Source: Haliotis asinina
Lineage: Eukaryota > Mollusca > Gastropoda > Lepetellida > Haliotidae
DNA: 64,000 bases
Assembly: GCF_037392515.1 (NCBI RefSeq)
Contig: NC_090283.1
Span: forward strand, 24,940,249 to 25,004,248
Direction: 5' to 3'
Shown: positions 1-11,279 of the stretch, piece by piece
Position numbering within the stretch: the first letter of the stretch is position 1
Layout of the letters: every line of letters begins with the position of its first letter
Program-made: the position numbers and the translations under genes
Notes under the pieces: model-generated
What the model saw: the letters and a program-made list of their open reading frames with translations, nothing else
Databases searched by the model: none
Told to the model about the DNA's origin: nothing

Positions 1-2640
1 CGCAATTTCTGGGAAGGTACATTTCCACGAACATGAAGCAGAGACTTTAATTCTTCCAAAATTCTTTGCTTAGATCCTGATATCTTGACTTTCAGCAGCT
101 TCCTATCACGCAAGAACTTGAGGATCGAACTGAGCTCTTTGGCATTCATTTTTGACAAATCACAGCAACTAACAAATGTCCTTTAAAGTCTTCAGCCGAC
201 GTGGAGCACCATTTATCATACATTTTTGACAGGTCATCTTTCAGTTCTTTAAAGTCCTCATTTGACAAAACCAAAGCAGGCTTTGCCTCTGGCTCAGTTG
301 TTGAAAGAAAAGAGGCAGGGTGGCCATTATTATGGTCATTGTTGTGCTGTGTAGCTGACGTCTGTAAATTCAGCAGTTGGTTATTTGTAGAGACATTAAT
401 GCTAAGCAATTCAAGTGGAATATCTTCTAAATCTCTCTTTTGTTGCTGATTTCTCCACCTTATCCTTGTCACAAATGTCTCTGTGGGTGAGAAACCTCTG
501 TGCCGTTTGGGGTAAATTTGCAGAGTAACTGCTAAGGATGTCACTCTGTGTATCCCGTCTCTTTGTGATTGGACTGCCCTCAACAGATGTGTTTGCTTGA
601 TTACATGTCTTGAATTCCGCTATTATCCTTGATTTTGGGAGTTTACACACAGCGTTCCAAAATTGCTTTTGAAGCTCCAAGATAATCCATGGATGTCCAT
701 TCCAAGTCTGAACAAGTTTCATGAACTGTCCATCAAAGCTAGAAACAGGTATATGAATGCCTTGCCTGTGGCAGTACTGGAGAAACTCTTCAAGAATATT
801 TCCCACAACAGAGATTGGTAGACTGTATCCACGAAGGAAATAGCCAAAGGGTACACCATGTACTTGATCTTTGGACCACATCCTGTCTAAGTCACCTGCC
901 ACAAAAGTAACAACTTCCGTTGCTTTGTGTCTAGTAGCTGGGAATTGTTTGCGGATGATAAGCAAACTTTCTTCACATATTTCGTTCACTCGTTCTTGAA
1001 GTGGTAGTTTATCTTGATTTGAAGTTGTTAATATGTGCCTTGATGATTGATAGTCCATGTTTGATTCACAAGCATGCAGGGACTCGACTTCACATATCAA
1101 CCTACAGTGTGCCTTTACTCCTTTTTTAATGTAATCTTTGAGAGCTCTAACTGATGGGTTCAACTTTGACGGACATGTCTTAATGTCGGTACCAAATGTT
1201 AAGACAAGGATATCCAATGCCATTTCCCACACATCACTTTCAAAAGAAACTTGCATTACTCGGGTCATTTCTTCAGTCCATGCAATGAAAATGCAGTTGT
1301 CTACATGTAGTGCCACCATTTCAGCTTGTACTTGGAGGTAGTACCTTTCAGGAATTTCAGTTGGCAGGATTCCACCAAAGGGACATTTAATCTCCATTGC
1401 TGCCACAGGGTTATCTGCATCCTTTTCATTCATGATTCCATCTGGTGAAATTATTAGAGACAAATTTTCAAATTTAGAGACAAATTTTGGTTAAATGATG
1501 ATGCTATTTCCATGATCCTTTCCCTTAAGTCATCATTCCTCTTGTTGATGTCTCGAACAAGACAACATGCCGTCAAAATGCTGATTGCATATGCAAACCG
1601 TGACTTGGTGTAGTCTTTCCCACCTTGCTTCTTTAATTTCTCAAGGGAGTACAGTTTAGTTTGAATAACACTATCAAGCTCTATCTTCTTCTTTGAAAGA
1701 ACTGTTGAGGCATTTTTAAGATTTGTGGAAAAATCCTCTGGTTGTGCTAGTTTGGTCAAACAAAGAAGGTCGACTTTATGATTTTCTTGCAATTTGTCCA
1801 CTGAATCTCCATTTGGTTCATGTCCACGAAAATTGACATCACCTTTGTCATTTTTTAATCCAGGGGCCAGGTTTTTACCATCAAATGCCAGACAAACACT
1901 TGTCTGATGATGTTTTTCTTTTACTCTTTCTACAATTTCTCCGCTGATATCTGAATCATATCAGATTCTTTCCCTGAAAGATGCCTAGGATTGGATTGTC
2001 CTGACAAAATGCTCCCTGTCATCTTCCATCCTGAAAGTACTCTAATTGGTGCACCCCCAAGTTTGTCAATGCAGAACTTCCAAAATAGCTTACTCTTCTC
2101 AGAAAATCTCACTTCTGTTAGGGATTGTGATGAAATGGGATTGATGGTGTCCAAAAATAACTCAAAAGTTAAACTCTCCAAATTAAATTTGCCATTGCAG
2201 ATAATTTCCATTAACTTTATCACTATGCTAGCTTTTCCATTTTCTGCCAGTTTTTGGGAACAACTTTTAGAAGCTTTCTTACTGATTCTTCTTCATTTCC
2301 ACCTTGGCCATCCACAGCACTGACAGTACCTCATTTGGGACACTCATAACCTTGTTCCAAGTCACCATGAGTGTGAACAGAAATGTCTGACACATAACTA
2401 ATTTCAAGTGAAGATTTCCCACACACTGCACACAATAACACCCCATCATGCGTTCTGTCACAAACCAGTGAAGTATCAATGGAATCACCAGTGCCTTCTT
2501 CACATTCTCTTGTATTGTTCACTGGTGAAGCTGTTGGAAATAAGACTCTTCCTCCTATCCTTCTGGGTGTACAGGACTCTCTTCTCCAAATAGGACTGTA
2601 CTGCTGAAGCTTTTCTCTTTGAAGCAGGGGTTGATTTCAT
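1..2640 (-). pseudogene. Broken gene with YqaJ/lambda-exonuclease-like recombinase core
   Basis: The minus strand encodes pieces of one large protein in several reading frames. The best piece (1463 down to 411) begins with AAMEIKCPFGG, followed by a PERYYLQVQAEM segment. This is the E-x-K plus downstream Q pattern of the YqaJ/lambda exonuclease nuclease fold. Upstream pieces include a putative zinc ribbon (LCAVCG then YECP, about 2440-2330), a segment with VCLAFDGKNLAPG (about 1870) and a Lys-rich helical stretch (1801-1454). Near position 1 the frame ends in a SAP-like helix pair (MNAKELSSILKFLRD). The likely start is the ATG at 2640 (MKSTPASKRK). At least three frame interruptions are visible, one beside a short local duplication near 1460-1490, so it reads as a decayed copy unless introns explain them. 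Animal YqaJ proteins often travel with mobile DNA, but no transposon ends are seen here. The gene may continue past the left edge. Confidence 0.6.
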
Positions 2641-3417
2641 TATGTAGAATAAAACAAGCAAACAAACAAACATTAACAACGTCTTTGTCAGTATGAAAAT
2701 ACACATAATATGTTTACTTACTGCTTCAACTAGGTCATTACATTTAGTCTTCAAGAGGCTAGTCAGCAGCCATGTTCTGTTGAGGCGACACTGACCATCG
2801 GGATAACGAACATAATAGGAAACAGACTATAGTCAAGTAAGTACCGAAAGCGGGCCTTCACTTCAGTAAAAGTTGCAAATGATGTATTTTCTAGACTCTA
2901 AGTAAGTTCGCTAGACACTGCAACTACATGAAGCCCAATGGCTACATCATAAAATAGAAAACTGTCTGCTTTCTCAGCGACAACACAGGTTAAACGACCG
3001 GCCGAATTCAACCATTTCACCGCCTGCATAACGTCACGAACTATATTCTAATAATGTGTCGACTGACATGATACTTAATCACGAGTCAAACAATTATGGA
3101 TAGACATAGAATTAACAAATGAACATAAGCTGCTAAAATGACATGTTTTATGATTTACACAAGAAAAAGACTTACCTCGGCAGCATTCACGATGTGGTCT
3201 TTTTTGCTTCCGCTTTGGTTACTGCACATGTGCAGTTGGCGGGATGCACTTCGAGTCTTTCGGAACGCGTACTCTATTCATTACATTTGCTGATCGTCGT
3301 ATTTTTATGCAGGTTCTATGCTTTCAAGTCCGCATCGCTGTGTTTTTATGCAAATTCGCCTCTTAATGTATACATTTCTATGCCTTTCCTCGCAATTCGC
3401 TTTTTTCTTTGGTAGGC
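2641..3417. other. Non-coding spacer
   Basis: No coding stretch, RNA gene or terminal repeat could be supported here. It separates the minus-strand YqaJ-like gene from the plus-strand LINE. The upstream control region of the former may lie here, but no clear TATA box was seen. Confidence 0.5.
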
Positions 3418-5442
3418 CTGCATCTGATATCGATGTTTCTCCATCATCAAGGTGGAAATTTAAAAAGGCTAACTGGGCTTTATATGAAACACTGTGTTCT
3501 GAAAAACTTAAACCTGAACGTTTTATTGACGTTCCTGCTGCTGTTAAATGTTTTTCTGGTGAACTGAATTCCATAGCTGATGAGTGTATACCAAAGTCCT
3601 CTGTAGTTCCACATATTCGAAAACCATGGTTCAGCGATGAATGCAAACAAGCTAGGAAGGCGGGGAAAAAAGCAGAACATTATTTCCTTCGCCATACTAT
3701 GGTGCATAATTTAAATGAATTTAAAATTTAAAATGCTAAAGCGCGGCGTACTTTTAAACAGACCAAACGCCAATCTTGATGATATTTTGACTTCCGGAAA
3801 ATTTCCCTCTTCATGGCGTGATGCTATAGTAGTACCAATACCTAAACCTAGACGTGATCATACGGATCCATCCAATTATCGTCCGATTTCATTGACTAGC
3901 TGTGTTTGCGAAACCATGGAACTCATGATAAATAATCGACTTGTTTGGTACTTGAAATAAAAAAACCCTCAGATATACAATGTGGTTTCCGTAAAAACAG
4001 GAGTACTGTCGATCACTTAGTGCGTCTGGAATCTTTTGTGAAAAGCGCGCTGACCATTTTGGCCTTGAGAAGGCATATGGCACAACCTAGAAATATGGCA
4101 TTTTGAGACATTTACATGATTTCGGTTTGTGAGGTCGTTTGCCTGAATTCATAGCCAAATTTTTAAATAACAGAAATTTCAAGTCTGCCTGGGTTCCACC
4201 CTGTCTGATCATTACAGTCAGGATCAATGCGTTCCACAAGGCAGTGTTTTGTCCGTCACGCTTTTTAGTATAAAGATAAAAAGTTTTGTCAAATGTTTTA
4301 AACGATTCAATTGAAGCATCTTTATTTGTGGATGATTTTTATATTTCTTGCCGTGGGAAAAATATGCATACCATTGAACGGCAACTGCAGCTGTGTTAAA
4401 ACAAAATAGATAAATGGTGTCTTGAAAATGGCTTCAAAATTTCTAAATCAAAAACCAATTTTATACACTTCTGCCGTAAATATAAACCCCATAATGACCC
4501 AGAACTATTTCTAAGTGGCACCCTATCAAAGTTGTCAAGTTTGACCTTTTTGCCCCATATTAAATCCCTTAAAACTAAATGCTTGAAGGCACTCGATTTA
4601 TTAAAGGTTGATTCTAATTCAAAGTGGGGAGGGAATCAGACTACCCTCCTTCACTTATACAGATCGCTCGTCTGCTCACAACTTGATTATGGCTCCGTCG
4701 TATATGGTGGAGCCTGCAAAAGCAACCTGAAACTATTAGATTCTGTCCACCACCAAGGTCTAAGACTTTGTCTTGGTTCCTTCAGAACTTCACCTATACG
4801 TCTCTACGTTGAGGCCGATGAACCATCCCTTACACAACGTCGTATTAAATCATCCTTACAATACATTACCAAATTACACTCTAATGAATGTAACCCTGCA
4901 TATAACTGTGTGTTCAATCCACTTTATGAGGATTTGTACGACAAGAAGTCTTCTCTTGTTCCACCTCTAGGGCACAGAATTAAACCCTTTCTTTCTTCCG
5001 TCGGCATTGAGCTGGAAAACATATCTCCCTCCCCTCTTCTTTCTTCTCCTCCTTGGTAGTTGGTTAGGCCACAAGTTGACCTAACATTAACTACATTTAC
5101 AAAATCAGAAACGAATGAATTACAGTACACAGAAGAATATAATCAATTGAAAATAAATATAGCAATTATAACTCCTTATTTACAGATGGGTCCAAGGACG
5201 GTGGCGCAGTGGCTTGTGCCACTGTCAATGGATCCATAACGATATCTTCTAGATTACCAGACAATAGTTCTATTTTTACAGCAGAAGCTAACGCCACATT
5301 AACAGCTCCTAAATATATTAAAAGACACCCTAAACAAAAACAGTATATAATCGGCGATGACATGTTGGCCACACCAGGTATACACATAAATATTTGCTTA
5401 AAGGTGAGGATCCTAATAAATTCTAAATTTCCACGTTTTTAA
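3418..5442 (+). mobile_element. Decayed LINE (I/Jockey-like, with RNase H remnant)
   Basis: Plus-strand fragments follow the order of a non-LTR retrotransposon ORF2 without its endonuclease part. They are: a linker with SSRWKFKKANWALYETLC and KPWFSDECKQARKAGKKA (about 3450-3680); early reverse transcriptase with VVPIPKPRRD and NYRPISLTS (about 3820-3900); CGFRKNRSTVDHLVRLES (about 3980-4035); a PQGSVLS motif (about 4230); and the catalytic box as LFVDD (about 4320-4340). Then come the thumb region (4532-5059) and an RNase H start, LFTDGSKDGGAVACATVN (about 5175-5230). The RNase H points to the I group rather than RTE or CR1. Frames change many times and the 5' part is missing, so this is an old, 5'-truncated, inactive copy. 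It lies outside the four-block array. Confidence 0.85.
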
Positions 5443-6892
5443 TCGGAGAATAAGTGTCTTTTTATTGTATTGCTAGATTTTTCACAAATTGCTGACGGCT
5501 GAGGGGATGATGTAAATCCAGCTGGAGTCCATGCAGGTTGTTTTAAACGAACAGTGACTAAATATGCGGAGTCTTCCAATATCCTTTTAATGTAGTCTCA
5601 AGGTATATTCTGCAAGGATGGAATGCAGAAAATAAATACATTGTTTGTGCACAAAGTACATAGTTATACAATGTTTTCACAATAAACAAATACGCACCTA
5701 TGAATACCAGATTATTACATCAAACTGAAGCACCAGATCTCCGAGATTTGAACTGAACATCGAATTGAATATGAAACTCTCCCATGTGGGAAACAATCCA
5801 CATATTGTAAATGATACTTTAGACTAGTTATGCTCGAAATAATACGAGCAAAAAAGTAAAATACCATTTACTTAATGATAAACCACTTCAATGTGCCTGA
5901 CAACTGAAAAGGGATATGCCCTTAAAAATAAATGGACCCTTCCACAAGTTACTCAAATTCAGATTCTATAGCCATGTCAAAGCGCAGAAATGTGTATACA
6001 AAGTAGTTGTAAATAGAACTGTAAATAAAACCTTTAAAGTTTAAACACTCCTTTTCATTATTAACAATGCTTACACACAACAACTTGCCAACGCAATATC
6101 ATCTCCGAAATAGAAATGGAATCTTCCAAAGGTGCACTCGAAGATATTTGAAAAGAGAAATGCAGTATTCCAAAAGTTACAAACATTACTGAAGTATCAG
6201 TCATTAAACCACATTGTAATCATTTTACAATAAGTGTGTCATTTCCAACCTGAAGAGTGATTTCTCCGCACGGAAAATCTGAAAGGTTGAGTCAAAATAC
6301 GTGCTCTCTCTGTCCATGCTCTCGCTCTGACATGTGCTCTGTGACTGAGCGGATCGCAAAGAGCCTAAACACACTAGTTTATAATGGGAGATAATTTGCA
6401 ATCAATGTCCAGTGTGCAAACCACTAAGCAAATAAAGGAACTTTCTACAGTTATAAAAAATACGTAACATACTTTGTTATTAGTCTCAAATGAAAATGCC
6501 ACTAAATAAATCTGAGCTAGTTTACCCCTCTGCTATACACTTTAAACACTATAAAATCCATGATACATGTCCATGATACACAAACAGTGTATACAACTCA
6601 AAGCTCAGTAATCATTATAATATTCAGGTTTCTTACGTTTCAGAACTGTTTAAACAGTAGCTATAAAATAACATTTGTTTCATGAAGTCCTCTTTCTAGA
6701 AATATAGAAAGATATATCTCTCAGCTACAAATTACTGACCTCACAACATATCACCATACTCCCTTACAGTGATTTCCGTAGTAATAATAAACATAAATAA
6801 TGAATGAATACATTTCTAACATACACGTAAACATGACGGTCAATAATTTTCTGGTGCACAGATTTCATGAATTTAATAAGTGAATTAACACG
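5443..6892. other. AT-rich intergenic DNA, no gene seen
   Basis: About 1.4 kb of AT-rich sequence without a convincing reading frame, RNA gene or repeat end. A few short palindromic runs are present, but none stands out. Confidence 0.5.
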
Positions 6893-7141
6893 TTGAGATT
6901 TACGTTGCACTCAGCAATATTCTAGCTATATTGCGGCAGTCTGAAATAACTGAGTCTGGACCAGTGATCAACAGCATGAGCATCGATCTGCGCCATTGCA
7001 AACCGATGACGTGTGTTGACCATGTCAGCGAGTGACCACTAGACCCTATTAGTCGCCCCGTACGACAAGCATAGCCGCCTTTTATGGCAAGCATGAGTTG
7101 CTGAAGATCTCTTCTACCCAGGAATCTTCACGGGTCTCAGA
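6893..7141 (+). repeat. Abalone-type interspersed repeat (family A)
   Basis: It contains CTCAGCAATATTCTAGCTAT, GCATGAGCATCGATCTG, ACCGATGACGTGTGTTGACC and TACGACAAGCATAGCCGCC, and ends in ATCTTCACGGGTCTC. Other diverged copies occur here at 10550-10700, 15415-15530, 26700-26860, 32480-32640, 33640-33805 (reverse) and 47760-47815. I recall this sequence as abundant in abalone DNA; that is memory, not a search. No coding capacity. Confidence 0.7.
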
Positions 7142-7843
7142 AATTTCAGAACACAGGTAACAAAAGTACTGTAAGTCCCCATGGTCCCTAGTATGGTGAT
7201 CTACCTTCAGTTGTTAGCAGTCTACAGCCCATTTTTATATTGTATTGTCCTTTATAGATAAACTCTTTTAGGTATAGTTACTAGTTTTACATTCTTTTCT
7301 GTCATATTCTAGTTGCTTTACTGTCCTTTGTCGACAGCGTTTTATAATACTCATATATTCCATTTTAATGTTAAGTTCCCGTCACGATAAGGCTGAAATA
7401 TTGCCCATGTGACGTTAACTATTAACTCACTCACTCACTTCAGATGTTAGCAAGTTAGTCACATCTAGCCACAAATTAAAATTACATATATGCTACGATT
7501 AAAGTAAGTGGAAAGTCTAAATGTACATGGAATGTTTCGGGAGGACAATAACGTTACAATACTTCAACCCCCTTTGAGGGTACAGCCACTAACAATTCAA
7601 GTTACTATTCTAAACTACCCATCATTACAATACATCTAATTACAGAACATATTTCTTATACTTCAACCAAGAAATCATTTTCCTTTAGAAAAACAATAAT
7701 TAAATGAGAGCTAACTGTGTTGTTTGAAGGCCCTTAATTGGTTTAACTGTAAACTACTTATCCCTCACGATGGAGAATTCAACACAGTCAAGCAGGATAT
7801 GCTTGACCGTGACTCTCTCATCACAAGGGATACAAAACGGAGG
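7142..7843. repeat. Intergenic DNA with family B repeat tail
   Basis: Mostly non-coding sequence. At 7375-7441 lies a reverse copy of a second short repeat (family B): GTCACGATAAGGCTGAAATA, then a GTGACGTTAA segment and an ACTCACTCACTCACTT tail. The same repeat recurs at 13020-13097, 17165-17230, 24350-24421, 35490-35560, 42010-42082, 50945-51010 and 58150-58224. The array homology starts directly after this stretch. Confidence 0.6.
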
Positions 7844-8136
7844 ATATTTCTAATTAATGTGTCTATCTCAGGTATGACGGACAGACTGGTGTACCGTCTC
7901 CCGTGCAAGAAGTAATTTAATAATCTGGATCATATATATGCAAGTGTCAATGCCGTAAGTACAATCCTGGAGGTTTTTTTTACTTCAAGGCACGCTATCA
8001 TCCTTGTCTGACTTTCCACACTCCTTATCAAAGGTAAATATAGAACATGAGCGACCTGTTTGACTTCTGTTATCTTTCAAATTCATATCATCGGTGTCTC
8101 TGTGTTGACCAGTGGCGTACAATACTGCTGGTAAAA

Positions 8137-10298
8137 ATGTTTATGACGAACATATTCCTAGGTCTTTTACTACCTCCCTCTCTCTCTGGGCTAATTTTAC
8201 CCATGACAAAACAAGATGGCAGTGCTGATGTGTCCAGTGTACTGAGTCATGTTGTTCTGCTTGAACAGTTTATGACAAACCTTCAAACAACCACAAGTCA
8301 ATTGAAAACAGACCTACAGGTCACAAAGCAAGATCTGGCAAGTACCAAAACAGAGCTACAAGCCACAAAGACGGACCTACGGAACACCCAAACAGACTTA
8401 CAGACAAGCAAATCGCTCCAACAGCTGACCAGTGCTGAAGTGTCCTCTCTGAAGGATGAAGTGGCATCACTGAAAGCTGAACTGAAGTCGTCAGCGAATG
8501 AACTGAATCAAGTGAAGTCTGAACTGAGGGACATGAAACAGGATAAACTTAATGAAAACTTTCTGTTGAACATAACGATGGATGCAATGAGTCGCAATAT
8601 CAAGCAGAACACTATACAGGTTAATACTCTGAAGTCAGGTGTTTCGGCTTTAGAGAACCACGTGCAGCAAGTAAATACTACACTATATTATGTGAAGACT
8701 GAAGAAGAGGCGTTCATCCAGAATAGCTCATCGTCTCTTAAAGTGATTACAGACCAGTTGCTGTTTGTGGTCAGGGAAATGACGTCCACAAAAGAAGCGC
8801 AACAAAATGCGTCGATACAGCTGGAAAGACTTCAGAATGAAATGAACCAAACTTCTGTTGATGTGCACCGTGTTCAACAAGCTCTTCACATGGTGGCGGA
8901 CAATCTACACACAGCACAAAGTAACATCACTTCCACGATATCCGACATTGCTGTTTTGCAGCTTGACATGTCACGTGTGCAGACACTCTCTGATGGCAAC
9001 ACTAAGTCTCTATCACAAGTCACACAGGACGTTGGTAAGTTTGTTTTCTTTTCTGGTTTGTTTTTTGGTTTTGTTTTGTTTTGTTTGGTTTGGTTTCCTT
9101 CGGTTTCGTTTGATGCTTAACGCCTTACTCACTTGATAACTTGCGCGACAATTGACCTTGGTGAAACTGTAGAAAAGAGAGCTCTGTTTGGTGTAATTAC
9201 ATACAGCATCTGTAGACACTGGAACTAGAACTGGCCTTCAGTAACCCGATGCTCGTATGAGGGAACTAATGACGAGGGTGGATTGTTCACGGACTGATAC
9301 ATAGCTGGAATATGAATCTGGTTTCACGTTACAGAAATCAACGCCATTGCTCAAGCTATACGTCGGTTGCTTATGGCAAAGCTGACGATACAATTAAGAT
9401 ATACTGCCACAGGCCATCCATATAACTGATTAATATATGATGGAAGTGTATTACGCATGTTGCATTTCTTTTCATTCGGAGACAACATCAAGGTACTTTT
9501 ATACTTTTCTAGTTTATAGTAAAACACAATCAATGGCCGGAGTTTGTCATGACATCATAAAACTGTAATTTTGTTAAGCAACTGCACATGGTGACGTCAT
9601 TTACCGTGCGTAAACCTCATTGCTGTTTGTTTATTATAGGCACAAAGTGCATCAAAGTGTGTGTTGGGTTGTTTAATAAAGTCCACGAGAAATGTTCAGG
9701 TACAAACACATGTAGATAATTTGATCTCCCATAAGTCTAGTAGCTTAAACAGCTTCAATCTCTCACGAGTCAGGAAACATTTACAAGTTGAAATGTCCTT
9801 GACAACAACCTTTGCTCGCCCAAACTGTGCAATGGCAATGTGAACTCTAAAAGTGTTTAGGTGTCCTTTGTTCAATAAATGTTTCTTTTAATCTATGTAG
9901 CGTCAAAGACAAGAACCGTTGCCTTCCGTACAGAAAGTCCACCCAATACAGCCATCGGAACTCCACTTCTCTTTGACTTCACCATCTACAACGTCAACTC
10001 CTGTTACGACGAGCACACAGGAAAGTTCACCGCACCCGTCTCTGGCACCTACATGTTCTACACCAATCTATCACTGAAGGTGTCCGACCCTTTCGGTGCT
10101 TACATTCACATTATGAAAACCGGATCAAATATTATCGGCTTTGGAACGGCGAAGACAGGCAGCGACCATACTGTTGCATTTTCTGTGGCCCCACTCCGCA
10201 AGGGAGAACAGGTGTGGGTGGAAACAACCCAGTCAATGACTGTGGAAAAAAGTTCATCAGCATCATCCTTTGGTGGGTTCTTGGTGTCGGTGGATTAA
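8137..10298 (+). CDS. Secreted coiled-coil C1q-domain protein (U1, intact)
   Basis: Two exons, 8137-9034 and 9901-10298, encode 431 residues; the 866-base intron is GT-AG and phase 1 (GTTG|GTAAGT ... TATGTAG|CG). The ATG at 8137 was chosen because it opens a signal peptide (MFMTNIFLGLLLPPSLSG); the in-frame ATG at 8047 would bury it. Residues of about 45-150 form heptad repeats of the TKTELQATKTDLRNTQTDL type, and coiled coil probably continues to about 290. Exon 2 is a complete C1q head (residues 300-431) with CYDEHTGKFTAPVSGTYMFY and the C-terminal GGFLVSVD. Mollusc proteins with this layout are secreted, trimerising lectin-like recognition molecules; the ligand here is unknown. It is the only undamaged copy of four and lies tail-to-tail with the minus-strand surface-protein gene. 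No clear promoter or AATAAA was identified. Confidence 0.93.
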
Positions 10299-10369
10299 GC
10301 GACTCATATTTTAGGATACATGTGCAAGGTCCTATGCTATGGAGATCCTACCATGAGAAATATAACTGT

Positions 10370-10440
10370 TTTTTACAATGAAATTCGAACTCCCTTTTCT
10401 CTATGTTTGCGATGTAATTCGAAGTCCCTTTTCTCTATGT
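10370..10440 (+). repeat. 35-bp tandem repeat in C1q 3' flank
   Basis: Two adjacent copies built on GTAATTCGAAGTCCC followed by TTTTCTCTATG, in the probable 3' UTR of the C1q gene. U2 (about 22500-22570) and U3 (about 40435-40505) also have two copies; U4 (about 56275-56312) has one. Confidence 0.75.
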
Positions 10441-10549
10441 ACTTTCGAAAAGATCACATACACCGCAAACTTTGTTACGTGTTGGTGTTTGCTTGTTGTT
10501 CAACGCTGCATTAAGTTATACAACTGCAGTTTGTAATAATGGAGTATGG

Positions 10550-10700
10550 AGCCGAGAGTCCAGCATGATCATCGATCTAATTCGGACTGGATGGCATTCA
10601 TCAACCATCTCACACTGAGCCTGTCCAGTCGATTCCTTTAGTCACCTCTTACGACCATGCATTCGTCTATTTCCATATTGCTGAAGACCGTATCAATGCA
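10550..10700 (+). repeat. Diverged family A repeat behind the C1q gene
   Basis: It contains CAGCATGATCATCGATCTAA, a GAGCCTGTCCAGTCGATTCC segment and TTACGACCATGCATTC, matching the inner part of the family A repeat. The same relic follows the C1q stop in U2, U3 and U4, so it pre-dates the duplications. Confidence 0.65.
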
Positions 10701-10800
10701 GTCATGAAATGCTTGAACGGCGATGCCTTTATTTAATCAGCCTATGACAGTCTGGGGGAGAATGAAGGATGGTCACCAGACAGACGCTTGAGCATTTTAT

Positions 10801-10930
10801 CATGACAGTCAGGTATGACGACATAATCTGATACCTGGCACGGTCACTATGCCAACAGACCAGACAAACGCATGAGTATCTATCATGACAGTCAGGTATG
10901 GCGACACAATCTGATACCTGGTACGGTCAC
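10801..10930 (+). repeat. Duplicated hairpin element between the paired genes
   Basis: Two copies, 83 bp apart, each hold a small inverted repeat, CAGGTAT ... ATACCTG, with a 14-base loop. The pair occurs in all four blocks, between the C1q stop and the surface-protein stop (U2 about 22930-23050, U3 about 40865-40985, U4 about 56665-56790). A regulatory or 3'-end role is possible but unproven. Confidence 0.6.
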
Positions 10931-11279
10931 CTTGCAAATTCGAGCATTATGACTTCATCGTTGGGCTGCACACAAAATCTATGTTCTATAGCAAGATTCC
11001 CTTTGGTGAGTTGCGGGAGAAGGTTTTGAATCACTAATACGTTTGAGATCCTCTTACAATAACTCTACGCTATATCTTCCCGGCACATTTTAATTCATAA
11101 AAAGAAAACGTGACACAACGTGTGTAGAAGTCGTTCTGCCAGAGTTGCACATTTCCTTAAAACTTTAAACAGGACATCAACCTGAAAAGGAATATGGGAA
11201 GTTTACAGCATGGGGTAGTACGATATATATAAAAAAATATTTAAAAAATATTTAAAATAATAGTGACCCAATTGTTTCA

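Noticed and set aside
8047-8136. Upstream in-frame start of the U1 C1q gene
   Set aside because: It would put 30 hydrophilic residues before a good signal peptide; the matching region is not conserved as coding in the other blocks.
10801-10930. CRISPR-like array
   Set aside because: Only two repeats, in a eukaryotic context and with related rather than unique spacers.
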